The notes under the pieces: model-generated
What the model was told of the DNA's origin: nothing
What the model saw: the letters and a program-made list of their open reading frames with translations, nothing else
Database searches by the model: none
Source: Hydrogenovibrio thermophilus
GTDB taxonomy: Bacteria; Pseudomonadota; Gammaproteobacteria; Thiomicrospirales; Thiomicrospiraceae
DNA length: 64,000 nucleotides
Assembly (NCBI RefSeq): GCF_004028275.1
Contig: NZ_CP035033.1
Coordinates: 744,001 to 808,000, forward strand
Direction of reading: 5' to 3'
In this document: positions 26,996-35,761 of the stretch, one piece after another
Layout of the letters: each line of letters opens with the position of its first letter
Numbering within the stretch: position 1 is the stretch's first letter
Program-made: the position numbers and the translations under genes

Positions 26996-27997
26996 GTGAA
27001 AACACTGATGTTTATTTTGACCGGGTTGGTGAGCTGGCAAGCTCACGCACTCCAAGTAACGGTCACCATTCCGCCTTTGGCGGCCATGGTGAAGCCTTAT
27101 TTGACACCGGACGATACCTTGACGGTGTTGTTGTCGCCGGGAGCTTCGCCGCACGGTTTTCAGTTCCGTCCGTCGCATTTGACGGCTTTGAACGAAGCGG
27201 ATCTGATTTTGACCGTCGGGTCGGGGGTTGACCGCTGGGCGGATAAAGCGATTCGACAAATGATGGCGGAGCGAGCGGCGTCTGCGGATGATAAAACGCC
27301 TACGCCTGTCTGGGTGGTGATGCAAAAACAACCAGGCCTGGCCGTTTTGCCGAAACGGGCTACGGCCGATGGTGGGGATGCGCATCAACATGGTCATGAG
27401 GCACACGATGCCCATGATTCTCACGGGCATGAAGAAACCGAAACCCAAGAAAATCAAATCCATGGCGATGCGCAAACGGTGGCCCCACTGAAAATGGATG
27501 GCCACACCTGGCTGTCGGTTCACAATGCCGGTTTGATGATTGAAGCCATTGGCGAAGCCATCGCCACGTTGAAACCACAGGAGGCAGAGCGGATACGCGC
27601 TCAGCAAGAAACCAACCTGGTGGCGTTAGCGGAAGCCGATCAAGCTATTCAAACGCAATTGGCGTCGGTAGAGAAAGTGCCTTATCTGGTGTTACACGAT
27701 GCCTTCCAGTATTTTGAAAAACGTTACCATCTGAACAATCAGGGTGCGATTCAGGTGTCTGCCGAAGTGAAACCGAGCGTAAAACGCGTGTTGGCACTGC
27801 GTCAGCGTATTCAAAGCAACGGTATTCAGTGTGTGTTCAAGGAACCGCAGTTTTCGGACAAGCAGTTGCGTTACATTACCCGCGGTCTTGATGTGAAAAT
27901 CGGTGAACTGGACCCGTTGGGTCGTAATCAATCGCATCAGTCCTATCCCGAATTTATTCAAGGCTTGGCGATGCAATATCGTGCCTGTTTGGAATGA
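26996..27997 (+). CDS. znuA: Zinc ABC transporter periplasmic binding protein
   Basis: 333 residues with a signal peptide (MKTLMFILTGLVSWQAHA). A cluster A-I metal-binding protein: the first zinc His lies in SPGASPHGFQFRPS, a His/Asp-rich loop (HQHGHEAHDAHDSHGHEE, about 125-145) is typical of ZnuA, and further His ligands lie in MDGHTWLSVHN and VLHDAFQYFEKRY. It delivers zinc to ZnuBC. GTG start with AAGGAG at a good distance. The word CCAGGCCTGG at 27332-27341 encodes QPGLA just before the His loop, a poorly conserved site. Confidence 0.94.
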   Translation: MKTLMFILTGLVSWQAHALQVTVTIPPLAAMVKPYLTPDDTLTVLLSPGASPHGFQFRPSHLTALNEADLILTVGSGVDRWADKAIRQMMAERAASADDKTPTPVWVVMQKQPGLAVLPKRATADGGDAHQHGHEAHDAHDSHGHEETETQENQIHGDAQTVAPLKMDGHTWLSVHNAGLMIEAIGEAIATLKPQEAERIRAQQETNLVALAEADQAIQTQLASVEKVPYLVLHDAFQYFEKRYHLNNQGAIQVSAEVKPSVKRVLALRQRIQSNGIQCVFKEPQFSDKQLRYITRGLDVKIGELDPLGRNQSHQSYPEFIQGLAMQYRACLE

Positions 27998-28003
27998 TTG
28001 CCT

Positions 28004-28699
28004 GTGTCGGATGCGATTCGTTTAATCGGTTTGCCAGGCAGCGGCAAAACCCGGTTTAAAAATGCATTTCAGGCCGCTTTTCCGGAGGCGGTTGTGGACG
28101 AGGTTCCGGCGGAGGCGGCTTCGAGTGCGCAGGCGCAACGAACCTGGTGCGTGATTGATGTGCGTAGTCCGGTGCAGGATGCAGAAGCTCAGGCCTGGTT
28201 AAAAGCCATGTTGCAAACCGCTACCGGTATTGTATTCAGTTTTGTGGAAACCGCCGATATGACAATGCAGGCGAAATGGCAGGCCTGGCTGAAATTGGCC
28301 TGTCCGGACGCGTTACCGCGTTATCGCTGGTTCAGCCATGCGGCATTGGGCGATTGGAATTGGCGCGAGTTTGATGTGCCAGACGAGGTTTGTTCGGTCG
28401 ATTTTGCGGTGCCGTCGCTGGATACTTTCCGTTTCGATTTCGACTCTGGCTCCCTGCATTTGGAACATTTGCTGTTTGGTCTGGATACGATGAAGCAGAA
28501 TCTCGGTGCGCGACTTTGGCGGGTTCAGGGCGTGGTGATGACCTCCGAATACCAAAATCCGGTTGCGATTGAGGGGCAAATCGATCGTTGGGATACCTAT
28601 GCCGGTGTTCTGGACGGGTCAGGATATTTGTGCCTGCAAGGGGAGAATCTGCAACGGGCATTGTTGCAGGAAATTATCGACGCCAGTCGCTTGTCCTAA
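28004..28699 (+). CDS. P-loop protein of unknown function next to znuA
   Basis: About 231 residues, starting within ten bases of the znuA stop (GTG 28004, or TTG 27998). A nucleotide-binding loop GLPGSGKTRF is at the N terminus, followed by a hydrophobic strand ending in WCVIDVRS. The C-terminal part (LGARLWRVQGVVMTSEYQNP, then IEGQIDRWDTYAG) resembles the C-terminal domain of CobW/COG0523 metallochaperones. The CxCC metal motif and a full GTPase motif set are absent, so it looks like a degenerate relative. Linkage to znuA suggests a role in zinc homeostasis; this is inference. Two CAGGCCTGG words (28190, 28280) lie inside it. Confidence 0.7.
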   Translation: MSDAIRLIGLPGSGKTRFKNAFQAAFPEAVVDEVPAEAASSAQAQRTWCVIDVRSPVQDAEAQAWLKAMLQTATGIVFSFVETADMTMQAKWQAWLKLACPDALPRYRWFSHAALGDWNWREFDVPDEVCSVDFAVPSLDTFRFDFDSGSLHLEHLLFGLDTMKQNLGARLWRVQGVVMTSEYQNPVAIEGQIDRWDTYAGVLDGSGYLCLQGENLQRALLQEIIDASRLS

Positions 28700-28791
28700 A
28701 CACTGGAATCGGGATGGATTCGATTAAGGAAAAAATCGTATGGATGCTTTATAATCGGCGCTTTTCATCGATTTTAGAGCGAAACAATCAC

Positions 28792-28820
28792 TGGACAAAA
28801 AAGCAATTTCCGACTAGAAT
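28792..28820 (+). promoter_or_regulatory. Sigma-70 promoter of the suf operon
   Basis: TGGACA, a 17-bp spacer, TAGAAT, about 44 bp before the sufB ATG. A second, isolated TATAAT is at 28750-28755. No IscR or SufR gene lies in the window, and I did not recognise an operator. Confidence 0.6.
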
Positions 28821-28863
28821 GGTCAGAAATTAAATGATTCAGTTGGAAAACGAATAACAGACC

Positions 28864-30348
28864 ATGTCAGAAGCGACTCAATACCAAGAAATCAACGACT
28901 TGTTGAGCAAGAATAAAGGCTACAAGGAAGGCTTTTTTACGCAAACGACCGTTGAAACCTTTGAAAAGGGCTTGAACGAAGCGGTTATCCGTGCGATTTC
29001 GGCGAAGAAGAACGAGCCGGAATGGATGTTGGATTTCCGTTTGAAAGCGTTTGCGCATTGGCAGACCATGAAAGAGCCGCACTGGGCCAAGGCCGAATAC
29101 GAGCCGTTGGATTATCAGGATTACAGTTATTATTCCGCGCCGGAATGTTCCGCCTGCGGTGACCAGTGTGCGACGGACGAACCCATCGAGCCGGAAATGG
29201 ACCCGGAAGTGGCGAAGGCGTTTGCGGCGTTGGGTGTTCCGGTGTTCGGTGACGAAACGGCGGATAAAACCGATATCGCCGTGGATGCAATTTTTGATTC
29301 GGTGTCGGTCTCGACCACCAAACGTGAAGAGTTGTCCAAACTTGGCATTATCTTCTGTTCTTTCTCGGAAGCGGTTCAGGATCATCCTGAGCTGGTGCAA
29401 CAGTATTTGGGCACGGTAGTGCCGTATCATGACAACTATTTTGCAGCCTTGAACTCCGCGGTGGCTTCCGACGGAACGTTTGTCTATGTACCGGAAGGCG
29501 TTCGCGCGCCGATGGAATTGTCGACTTATTTCCGCATCAATGAAGCGAAAACCGGACAATTCGAGCGCACCATCCTGATTGCGGACAAGAACAGTTATGT
29601 CAGCTACCTAGAAGGCTGTTCGGCACCGGTGCGCGATTCGTACCAGCTGCATGCGGCGGTGGTCGAAGTCATCGTGCATGAAAATGCCGAAGTCAAATAT
29701 TCCACGGTTCAAAACTGGTATCCGGGCGACGAGGACTGCGAGGGCGGGATTTTGAATTTCGTGACCAAACGCGGGGTCTGTGAAGGCAAGAACTCGAAGT
29801 TGTCCTGGACACAAGCGGAAACCGGGTCGGCGATTACCTGGAAATATCCGAGCTGTGTTCTGAAAGGGGATAATTCTATCGGTGAGTTCTATTCGGTGGC
29901 CTTGACGAATCGTCGTCAACAGGCCGATACCGGTACCAAGATGATTCACATCGGTAAGAATACCCGCAGCACCATTATTTCCAAAGGGTTGTCGGCTGGA
30001 AAATCCGACAACACCTATCGTGGCTTGGTGAAAATTCTACCGACGGCCGAGAACGCCCGGAACTTCACCCAGTGTGATTCCATGCTGATCGGTGACCAAT
30101 GCGGGGCGCATACTTTTCCATACATTGAAGTGGAAAACTCCACCGCGAAGATGGAACACGAAGCCACCACGTCCCGAATTGGTGAAGATCAGTTGTTCTA
30201 TTGCCAGCAGCGCGGTATCAGCGAGCAGGACGCCATTTCCATGATTGTGAACGGTTTCTGTAAGGAAGTGTTCAGCGAGTTACCTCTGGAGTTCGCGCAG
30301 GAAGCGGAAGAGCTCTTGGCCATCAGCCTGGAAGGCTCGGTCGGATAA
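28864..30348 (+). CDS. sufB: Fe-S cluster assembly scaffold SufB
   Basis: 494 residues, the scaffold subunit of the SufBC2D complex on which iron-sulfur clusters are built in the cytoplasm. The C-terminal beta-helix shows the family segments [20 protein letters not shown] (cluster/persulfide cysteine region), [19 protein letters not shown] and [15 protein letters not shown]. An upstream [11 protein letters not shown] cysteine pair is also typical of proteobacterial SufB. First gene of sufBCDS, 44 bp after a good promoter. Confidence 0.97.
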   Translation: MSEATQYQEINDLLSKNKGYKEGFFTQTTVETFEKGLNEAVIRAISAKKNEPEWMLDFRLKAFAHWQTMKEPHWAKAEYEPLDYQDYSYYSAPECSACGDQCATDEPIEPEMDPEVAKAFAALGVPVFGDETADKTDIAVDAIFDSVSVSTTKREELSKLGIIFCSFSEAVQDHPELVQQYLGTVVPYHDNYFAALNSAVASDGTFVYVPEGVRAPMELSTYFRINEAKTGQFERTILIADKNSYVSYLEGCSAPVRDSYQLHAAVVEVIVHENAEVKYSTVQNWYPGDEDCEGGILNFVTKRGVCEGKNSKLSWTQAETGSAITWKYPSCVLKGDNSIGEFYSVALTNRRQQADTGTKMIHIGKNTRSTIISKGLSAGKSDNTYRGLVKILPTAENARNFTQCDSMLIGDQCGAHTFPYIEVENSTAKMEHEATTSRIGEDQLFYCQQRGISEQDAISMIVNGFCKEVFSELPLEFAQEAEELLAISLEGSVG

Positions 30349-30447
30349 AAAGAATAACGATAATATTTTAGACTGCCATGCATTGAGCGGTAATGGATTG
30401 AATTAAGTCGTTTGAAAGTTGTGCTTTCATCGAGTGAGAGAGATTAG

Positions 30448-31224
30448 ATGTTACTAAAAGTTGAAAACCTACATGCGGAAGTCGCTGAAGATAGCGGCAA
30501 GCAAATTCTGAAAGGATTGAACCTGGAAGTGAAGCCGGGTGAAGTGCATGCCATTATGGGGCCAAACGGGGCCGGTAAGAGTACTTTGTCCAGTGTGTTG
30601 GCCGGACGAGAGGATTATGAAGTCACCGAGGGGGCGGCTGAGTTCGACGGCGAAGATTTATTGGATATGGACCCGGAAGAACGTGCCCGTAAAGGCTTGT
30701 TTTTGGCGTTTCAATACCCGGTGGAGATTCCGGGTGTCAGTAACAAACTGTTTATGCAGACAGCCGTGAACGCCATTCGCGAAGAAAAAGGCTTGCCGGC
30801 GTTGGACATGTTCGACTTCGACGAATACGCCCAAGCGAAAATCGATTTGTTGAATATGCGCAAAGATTTGTTGGAACGTTCGGTTAATGTCGGCTTCTCC
30901 GGTGGTGAAAAGAAGCGTAACGATATTTTCCAGATGGCACTGTTGGAGCCGAAGTTATGCATTCTCGACGAAACGGATTCCGGCCTGGATATCGATGCCA
31001 TGAAAGTGGTGGCGAATGGTGTGAATTCCTTGCGCGACGATGAGCGTAGCTTTATCGTCGTGACGCATTATCAGCGTTTATTGGATTACATCAAGCCCGA
31101 TCATGTCCATGTGTTGTATGACGGAAAAATCGTCAAGTCCGGTGGCTTCGAGTTGGTGCATGAACTTGAAGAAAAGGGCTATGACGACATCATTCAAGCC
31201 CACGACGCATCTGGCTCGGAGTAA
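30448..31224 (+). CDS. sufC: Fe-S assembly ATPase SufC
   Basis: 258 residues; the ABC-type ATPase of SufBC2D. Walker A MGPNGAGKSTLSSVL near 33, the SufC-specific LFLAFQYPVEIPGVSN, signature GFSGGEKKRNDIFQMALLEP, Walker B LCILDETDSGLDIDA, and the His loop VVTHYQRLLDYI. ATP hydrolysis opens the SufB-SufD interface. It follows sufB after about 100 bp and precedes sufD by 8 bp. Confidence 0.97.
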   Translation: MLLKVENLHAEVAEDSGKQILKGLNLEVKPGEVHAIMGPNGAGKSTLSSVLAGREDYEVTEGAAEFDGEDLLDMDPEERARKGLFLAFQYPVEIPGVSNKLFMQTAVNAIREEKGLPALDMFDFDEYAQAKIDLLNMRKDLLERSVNVGFSGGEKKRNDIFQMALLEPKLCILDETDSGLDIDAMKVVANGVNSLRDDERSFIVVTHYQRLLDYIKPDHVHVLYDGKIVKSGGFELVHELEEKGYDDIIQAHDASGSE

Positions 31225-31232
31225 GGTGTCTC

Positions 31233-32546
31233 ATGACTGTAGCGGTTACCCCTAAAATGAGTCCGGCGGCGCGCCAAATGCTTGATCATCTGGTCGCCGA
31301 AGCCCGTAAGTTAAACGATAACACTCAAGCCGAAGCGCTTGTGCAAAAACGCTTGGAGGCTGAAAGCCGTCTGTTGGCGAAAGGTCTGCCGACCCGTAAG
31401 GACGAAGACTGGCAATACACCTCGTTACTGCCGTGGTTGCAGCACCATTTTGAAATCAAAGCGCCGGGTGCGGAACCGAGTTTGGAAGCTTTGCAGGCCC
31501 ATTTTCTGCCGGAAGACGCGATTCGGTTAGTGTTTGTCGACGGGACTTTCTCGGAAGCGCTGTCCGCCGGTTTCGATTTGATTCCCGATGCTTTGTCGAT
31601 TGAAATGGCCGACGCCGATGCGATTCAAACCATTGCTCCTATGGCGGAAGCGGATGCCTTTGAACTGATGAATGAATTGGTGTTGGATCAGGGGCTGACA
31701 TTGCGACTGGAAGATCAGGCGGCCTTGGACGTTCCGGTGTATGTGGTCCAAGTACAGACTCAGTCGGAACGTTTGACCAATCTGCGCATGCAGGTGGAAG
31801 TGGGTGAAAATGCCGAAATGGCATTGATCCAGCAGTATGTCTGTTTGGACGGCGTTGAATCTGTGTTTGTGAATGAGCTGGCGCACCTGCACTTGGCCAA
31901 GCACGCCCGTTTGAAACAGGTCGTCTTACAAGACTTAAGCCGAAACAGTTTTTACTTTAACCATCAGTATTTCCGTCAAGCAGAAGCGTCGGACTTGTCG
32001 ACGGTGTATCTTGGTTTGGGCGCGGAGATTTCGCGTCACCAGAACCAAGTGGCTTTGACAGGCTCCTATGCCGAATGTGAGCAGAACTCTATCGGGTTTG
32101 GTGCTGATAAGCAAGTGGTGGATTCCCGCACGGAAACCTTGCATCAGGTGGCGCACTGTAATAGCCGTCAGTTACACAAGTTTGTGTTGGACGGTCAAGC
32201 CCGCGGCGTTTTCAACGGCATGATTTACGTGGCGAAAGACGCTCAGAAAACCGATGGCCAAATGGATAATAAAAACCTGTTGTTGTCCAATGACGCCAAA
32301 ATGGACACCAAGCCGCAATTGGAAATTTATGCCGATGATGTGAAATGTTCGCATGGTTGTGCTTCCGGTCAAATTGACGAAAACCAATTGTTTTATGCGC
32401 AGGCGCGGGGCATTCGCAAACCGGATGCGATGCGGCTGATCACCCAGGCCTTTTTGTTGGAACCGCTGGAAGGCGTGTCCAATTTGGCGCGACATCAGTG
32501 GCTGGCGTCTCAGGTCATGCGCAAACTTGACCAAGCTATGGCTTGA
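31233..32546 (+). CDS. sufD: Fe-S assembly protein SufD
   Basis: 437 residues; a SufB paralogue that forms a heterodimer with it. An N-terminal helical region (GLPTRKDEDWQYTSLLPWL is the typical entry), then a beta-helix with FNGMIYVAKDAQKTDGQMDN and the C-terminal DVKCSHGCASGQIDENQLFY and ARGIRKPDAMRLI blocks. The conserved His near the SufB interface falls in KCSHGC. Tightly linked to sufC. Confidence 0.96.
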   Translation: MTVAVTPKMSPAARQMLDHLVAEARKLNDNTQAEALVQKRLEAESRLLAKGLPTRKDEDWQYTSLLPWLQHHFEIKAPGAEPSLEALQAHFLPEDAIRLVFVDGTFSEALSAGFDLIPDALSIEMADADAIQTIAPMAEADAFELMNELVLDQGLTLRLEDQAALDVPVYVVQVQTQSERLTNLRMQVEVGENAEMALIQQYVCLDGVESVFVNELAHLHLAKHARLKQVVLQDLSRNSFYFNHQYFRQAEASDLSTVYLGLGAEISRHQNQVALTGSYAECEQNSIGFGADKQVVDSRTETLHQVAHCNSRQLHKFVLDGQARGVFNGMIYVAKDAQKTDGQMDNKNLLLSNDAKMDTKPQLEIYADDVKCSHGCASGQIDENQLFYAQARGIRKPDAMRLITQAFLLEPLEGVSNLARHQWLASQVMRKLDQAMA

Positions 32547-32599
32547 TGGTTTCTGGTAAGACAGATGACTTTTTACAACCACGATAATAAGAACAGAAT

Positions 32600-33814
32600 A
32601 TGAACCTTTCGGACGTTAAAGACGCCTTTCCCATCCTGAAACAACTCGAAAACGGCCAGCCGCTGGTCTATCTGGACAGTGGCGCCACGGCGCAGACACC
32701 GGTATCGGTCATTGATACCATTGCCCGTTATTACCGTGAAGAAAACGCCAATGTGCATCGCGGCGTTTACGGTTTGAGCGAACGGGCGACCGACGCTTAT
32801 GAAGGCGCTCGCAGTAAAGTCCGACGGTTTTTGAATGCCGCGTCGGACAAGGAAATTATTTTTGTACGCGGGACAACCGAAGCGATTAACCTGGTCGCGC
32901 AAACCTGGGGACGCCGTCACCTGAAAGCCGGAGACGAAGTGGTGATTACCGAAATGGAACATCACTCCAATATCGTGCCTTGGCAGTTGCTGCGTGAGGA
33001 GCTTGGTATCAAATTGGTGGTGGTGCCGATGACGGATGACGGTGAAATCCGCCTGGCCGATTTCGAAGCCTGTCTGACGTCAAAGACCCAATTGGTGTCG
33101 GTGGTGCATATGTCCAATGCGCTCGGTACGATTAACCCGGTGGCGGACATGGTGCAAGCCGCCAAAAAGGTGGGGGCCAAGGTCTTGTTGGATGGCGCGC
33201 AGGCCGTGCCGCATATGAGCGTGGATGTCCGAGCATTGGATTGCGATTTTTATGCTTTTTCCGGTCACAAGCTGTATGGTCCGACTGGCATCGGTGTGCT
33301 CTATGGCAAAGAAGCGCTTTTGGACGCCATGCCGCCGTATCAAGCCGGTGGTGATATGATTTATTCCGTGACCTTTGACAAGACCGAATACAACGTGTTG
33401 CCGTACAAGTTTGAAGCCGGTACGCCGAACATTTCCGGTGCCATCGGTTTGGGGGCCGCCATTGATTTCGTCGAATCCATCGGGTTGGATACGATTGCCG
33501 CCTATGAGCACGAGCTGCTGACCTATGCCACCCGTCAGTTGCAAACCATTGATGGATTGCGAATCATCGGAACGGCGCCGAATAAGGGCGGTGTCATTTC
33601 CTTTATCGTCGAGGGAACGCACCCGCACGATATGGCAACATTGATGGATCAGGATGGCATCGCTTTGCGGGCCAGCCACCATTGTGCCATGCCGGTGATG
33701 CAGCATTTTGATGTGCCGGCTACGCTGCGAGCGTCTTTCGGCGTCTACAACACTCATGAGGATATCGACCGTTTGGTCGCGGCTGTTGAAGAAGCCCGAA
33801 CTATGCTAGTATAG
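32600..33814 (+). CDS. sufS: Cysteine desulfurase SufS
   Basis: 404 residues; a PLP enzyme that takes sulfur from cysteine for cluster assembly. The PLP lysine is in YAFSGHKLYGPTGIGVLYGK, the substrate region in EMEHHSNIVPWQ, and the catalytic cysteine in RASHHCAMPVM, with the type II context of SufS. SufS normally needs SufE or SufU to pass sulfur on; neither is adjacent. Confidence 0.96.
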   Translation: MNLSDVKDAFPILKQLENGQPLVYLDSGATAQTPVSVIDTIARYYREENANVHRGVYGLSERATDAYEGARSKVRRFLNAASDKEIIFVRGTTEAINLVAQTWGRRHLKAGDEVVITEMEHHSNIVPWQLLREELGIKLVVVPMTDDGEIRLADFEACLTSKTQLVSVVHMSNALGTINPVADMVQAAKKVGAKVLLDGAQAVPHMSVDVRALDCDFYAFSGHKLYGPTGIGVLYGKEALLDAMPPYQAGGDMIYSVTFDKTEYNVLPYKFEAGTPNISGAIGLGAAIDFVESIGLDTIAAYEHELLTYATRQLQTIDGLRIIGTAPNKGGVISFIVEGTHPHDMATLMDQDGIALRASHHCAMPVMQHFDVPATLRASFGVYNTHEDIDRLVAAVEEARTMLV

Positions 33815-33897
33815 GGTTTGAACCTTCATTATTGAACAGTCGTCAGTTTGCCCAGCGATTTTGAACGCTTCGCTCAAACGCATGTACGACGGCTTGA

Positions 33898-34251
33898 ATG
33901 AGACGTTTTATGAGCCCGTCAGACGAGTTGAACACATCCTCGGAGCCTTTTCACTGGATTCGACTGGATTTAGTGCCATTGCCCGATTCCAATCGGTGTG
34001 AAAAAACCTTGTTTTGGAACCCGAGTACCGAAGCCTTATTGGGCGATGGCGCGGAAGAGATTCTTGCTTTGGTCGATGAAGCCCTTCAAGCCGGACACCT
34101 GAACGGCGCCACCCTATCTCACTTTGAAATTACTCAGCCACTCAGCAAACCTTCCGAGCTCGCCGCGATTTTAACCCAGCATTATTGGGTGGTGCCCGAA
34201 CCGGTAAAATCACCAGGCCTGGCCGAAATCGAACCGGAATTACTGCATTGA
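33898..34251 (+). CDS. Hypothetical protein between suf and murC
   Basis: 117 residues, acidic and soluble, with no signal peptide or membrane segment. I do not recognise the family. A central region (LLGDGAEEILALVDEALQAG) is helical; the C terminus is Pro/Glu rich. A second ATG at 33910 could be the true start. There is no conserved cysteine of the SufE or SufU kind (its only Cys is in NRCEKT), so it is unlikely to replace them. It is co-directional with sufS (83 bp gap) and may be the last suf operon gene. A full CCAGGCCTGG word at 34213-34222 lies near its end. Confidence 0.7.
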   Translation: MRRFMSPSDELNTSSEPFHWIRLDLVPLPDSNRCEKTLFWNPSTEALLGDGAEEILALVDEALQAGHLNGATLSHFEITQPLSKPSELAAILTQHYWVVPEPVKSPGLAEIEPELLH

Positions 34252-34360
34252 CGTCGGGCGGAATACGCAGGTTGATTTCGACCGACTTTTTACCGAATTT
34301 CGTGAAAAAACACCCCGGAAGGCGGTATGATATGCCAGATTCAGAAGGGTTGTTTTTTTA

Positions 34361-35746
34361 ATGAAAGATCAAGTCAAACAAATTCATTTCGTCGGTATCG
34401 GCGGCGTTGGTATGGCCGGTATTGCGGAAGTCTGTCTGAACCTGGGATTCACCGTTTCCGGTTCGGATTTGAAAGAAAATCCGACGGTGAATCGCCTGAA
34501 ATCCCTCGGGGCCCTCATTCAAATCGGTCATGCGGCCGAGCATGTTCAGGACAGTGATGTGGTGGTGGTCTCCACCGCCATCGCCAGAGATAATCCGGAA
34601 GTCAGCTTCGCCAAGGAAAGCCGAATTCCGGTCATTCCCAGAGCCGCCATGTTGGCGGAGTTGATGCGCATGCGGTTCGGCATCGCCATTGCCGGTACCC
34701 ACGGCAAAACCACGACCACCTCTTTAGCGGCGGCCATTCTGACGCAAGGCGGTCTGGATCCGACGTTTGTGATTGGTGGCAAGCTAAACCAAGTCGATTC
34801 CAATGCCCGCTTGGGTGGAAGTCAGTATTTGGTCGCCGAAGCGGATGAGTCCGACGCTTCTTTTTTGCATTTGTCGCCGATGATGTCGGTGGTCACCAAT
34901 ATCGACGAGGACCACATGGACACTTACCAGGGCGATTACCAGAACCTGGAAACCACCTTTATCGAGTTCATTCATCGCCTGCCGTTTTATGGCTTGGCGA
35001 TTTTATGTTACGAAGACTCGAATGTCCGTGAGATGTTGCCGAAGTTGTCACGTAAAACCCGTACCTACGGTTTTTCGGACCAGGCCGATGTGTATGCCGC
35101 GAATGTCCGTCACGACGGTTTGGCGATGCTGTTTGACGTGCATGCCGAGAATAAACCGGTGTTTGAAGTCCGTTTGAATCAGCCGGGGCGCCATAATGTC
35201 TTGAATGCTTTGGCCGCCATCACTGTCGGTTTGGAGCTGGACGTGTCGGTGGAGGCCATTCAACAAGCGTTAGGTGAATTCGGTGGCGTCGGACGTCGTT
35301 TCGAAGTCTATCCGCATCGCTTGATTGGCGGCAAAAACGTGACGTTGGTGGACGATTACGGTCACCATCCGACGGAATTGTCGGCCACCATATCTACCGC
35401 GCGTCAGGCGTTTCCAAATCGTCGTTTGGTGCTGGTGTTTCAGCCGCATCGTTACAGTCGTACGCGCGATTTGTTCGATGACTTTGTCCAAGCCCTGGTG
35501 GAGGCCGATTTAGTGGTGTTGACGGATGTCTATGCGGCCGGCGAAGCGCCTTTAGCGGCCTTCGATTCCAAAGCCTTGTTGCAGGCGATGCGGTTGCGAG
35601 GGCATAAGGACAATCTGCACGTCGAATCCTTAGAGGAACTCAATGAATTGATGACGCCGGTGTTGTTGGGCGATGATGTGGTGTTGGTGATGGGTGCGGG
35701 CGATATCGGCCAAGTCGCACGTCAATGGAAAGAACAATCCGCGTAA
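34361..35746 (+). CDS. murC: UDP-N-acetylmuramate:L-alanine ligase
   Basis: 461 residues; adds the first stem-peptide residue. HFVGIGGVGMAGIAE at the N terminus, the ATP loop GTHGKTTTTSLAA near residue 107, ADESDASFLHL, and VDDYGHHPTEL in the C-terminal part are MurC marks. It opens the second half of the split dcw cluster. The ribosome site is weak. In most gammaproteobacteria murB follows; here ddl is next after 15 bp, so murB must be elsewhere or replaced. Confidence 0.97.
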   Translation: MKDQVKQIHFVGIGGVGMAGIAEVCLNLGFTVSGSDLKENPTVNRLKSLGALIQIGHAAEHVQDSDVVVVSTAIARDNPEVSFAKESRIPVIPRAAMLAELMRMRFGIAIAGTHGKTTTTSLAAAILTQGGLDPTFVIGGKLNQVDSNARLGGSQYLVAEADESDASFLHLSPMMSVVTNIDEDHMDTYQGDYQNLETTFIEFIHRLPFYGLAILCYEDSNVREMLPKLSRKTRTYGFSDQADVYAANVRHDGLAMLFDVHAENKPVFEVRLNQPGRHNVLNALAAITVGLELDVSVEAIQQALGEFGGVGRRFEVYPHRLIGGKNVTLVDDYGHHPTELSATISTARQAFPNRRLVLVFQPHRYSRTRDLFDDFVQALVEADLVVLTDVYAAGEAPLAAFDSKALLQAMRLRGHKDNLHVESLEELNELMTPVLLGDDVVLVMGAGDIGQVARQWKEQSA

Positions 35747-35761
35747 TGCGCGAACGAAGAG

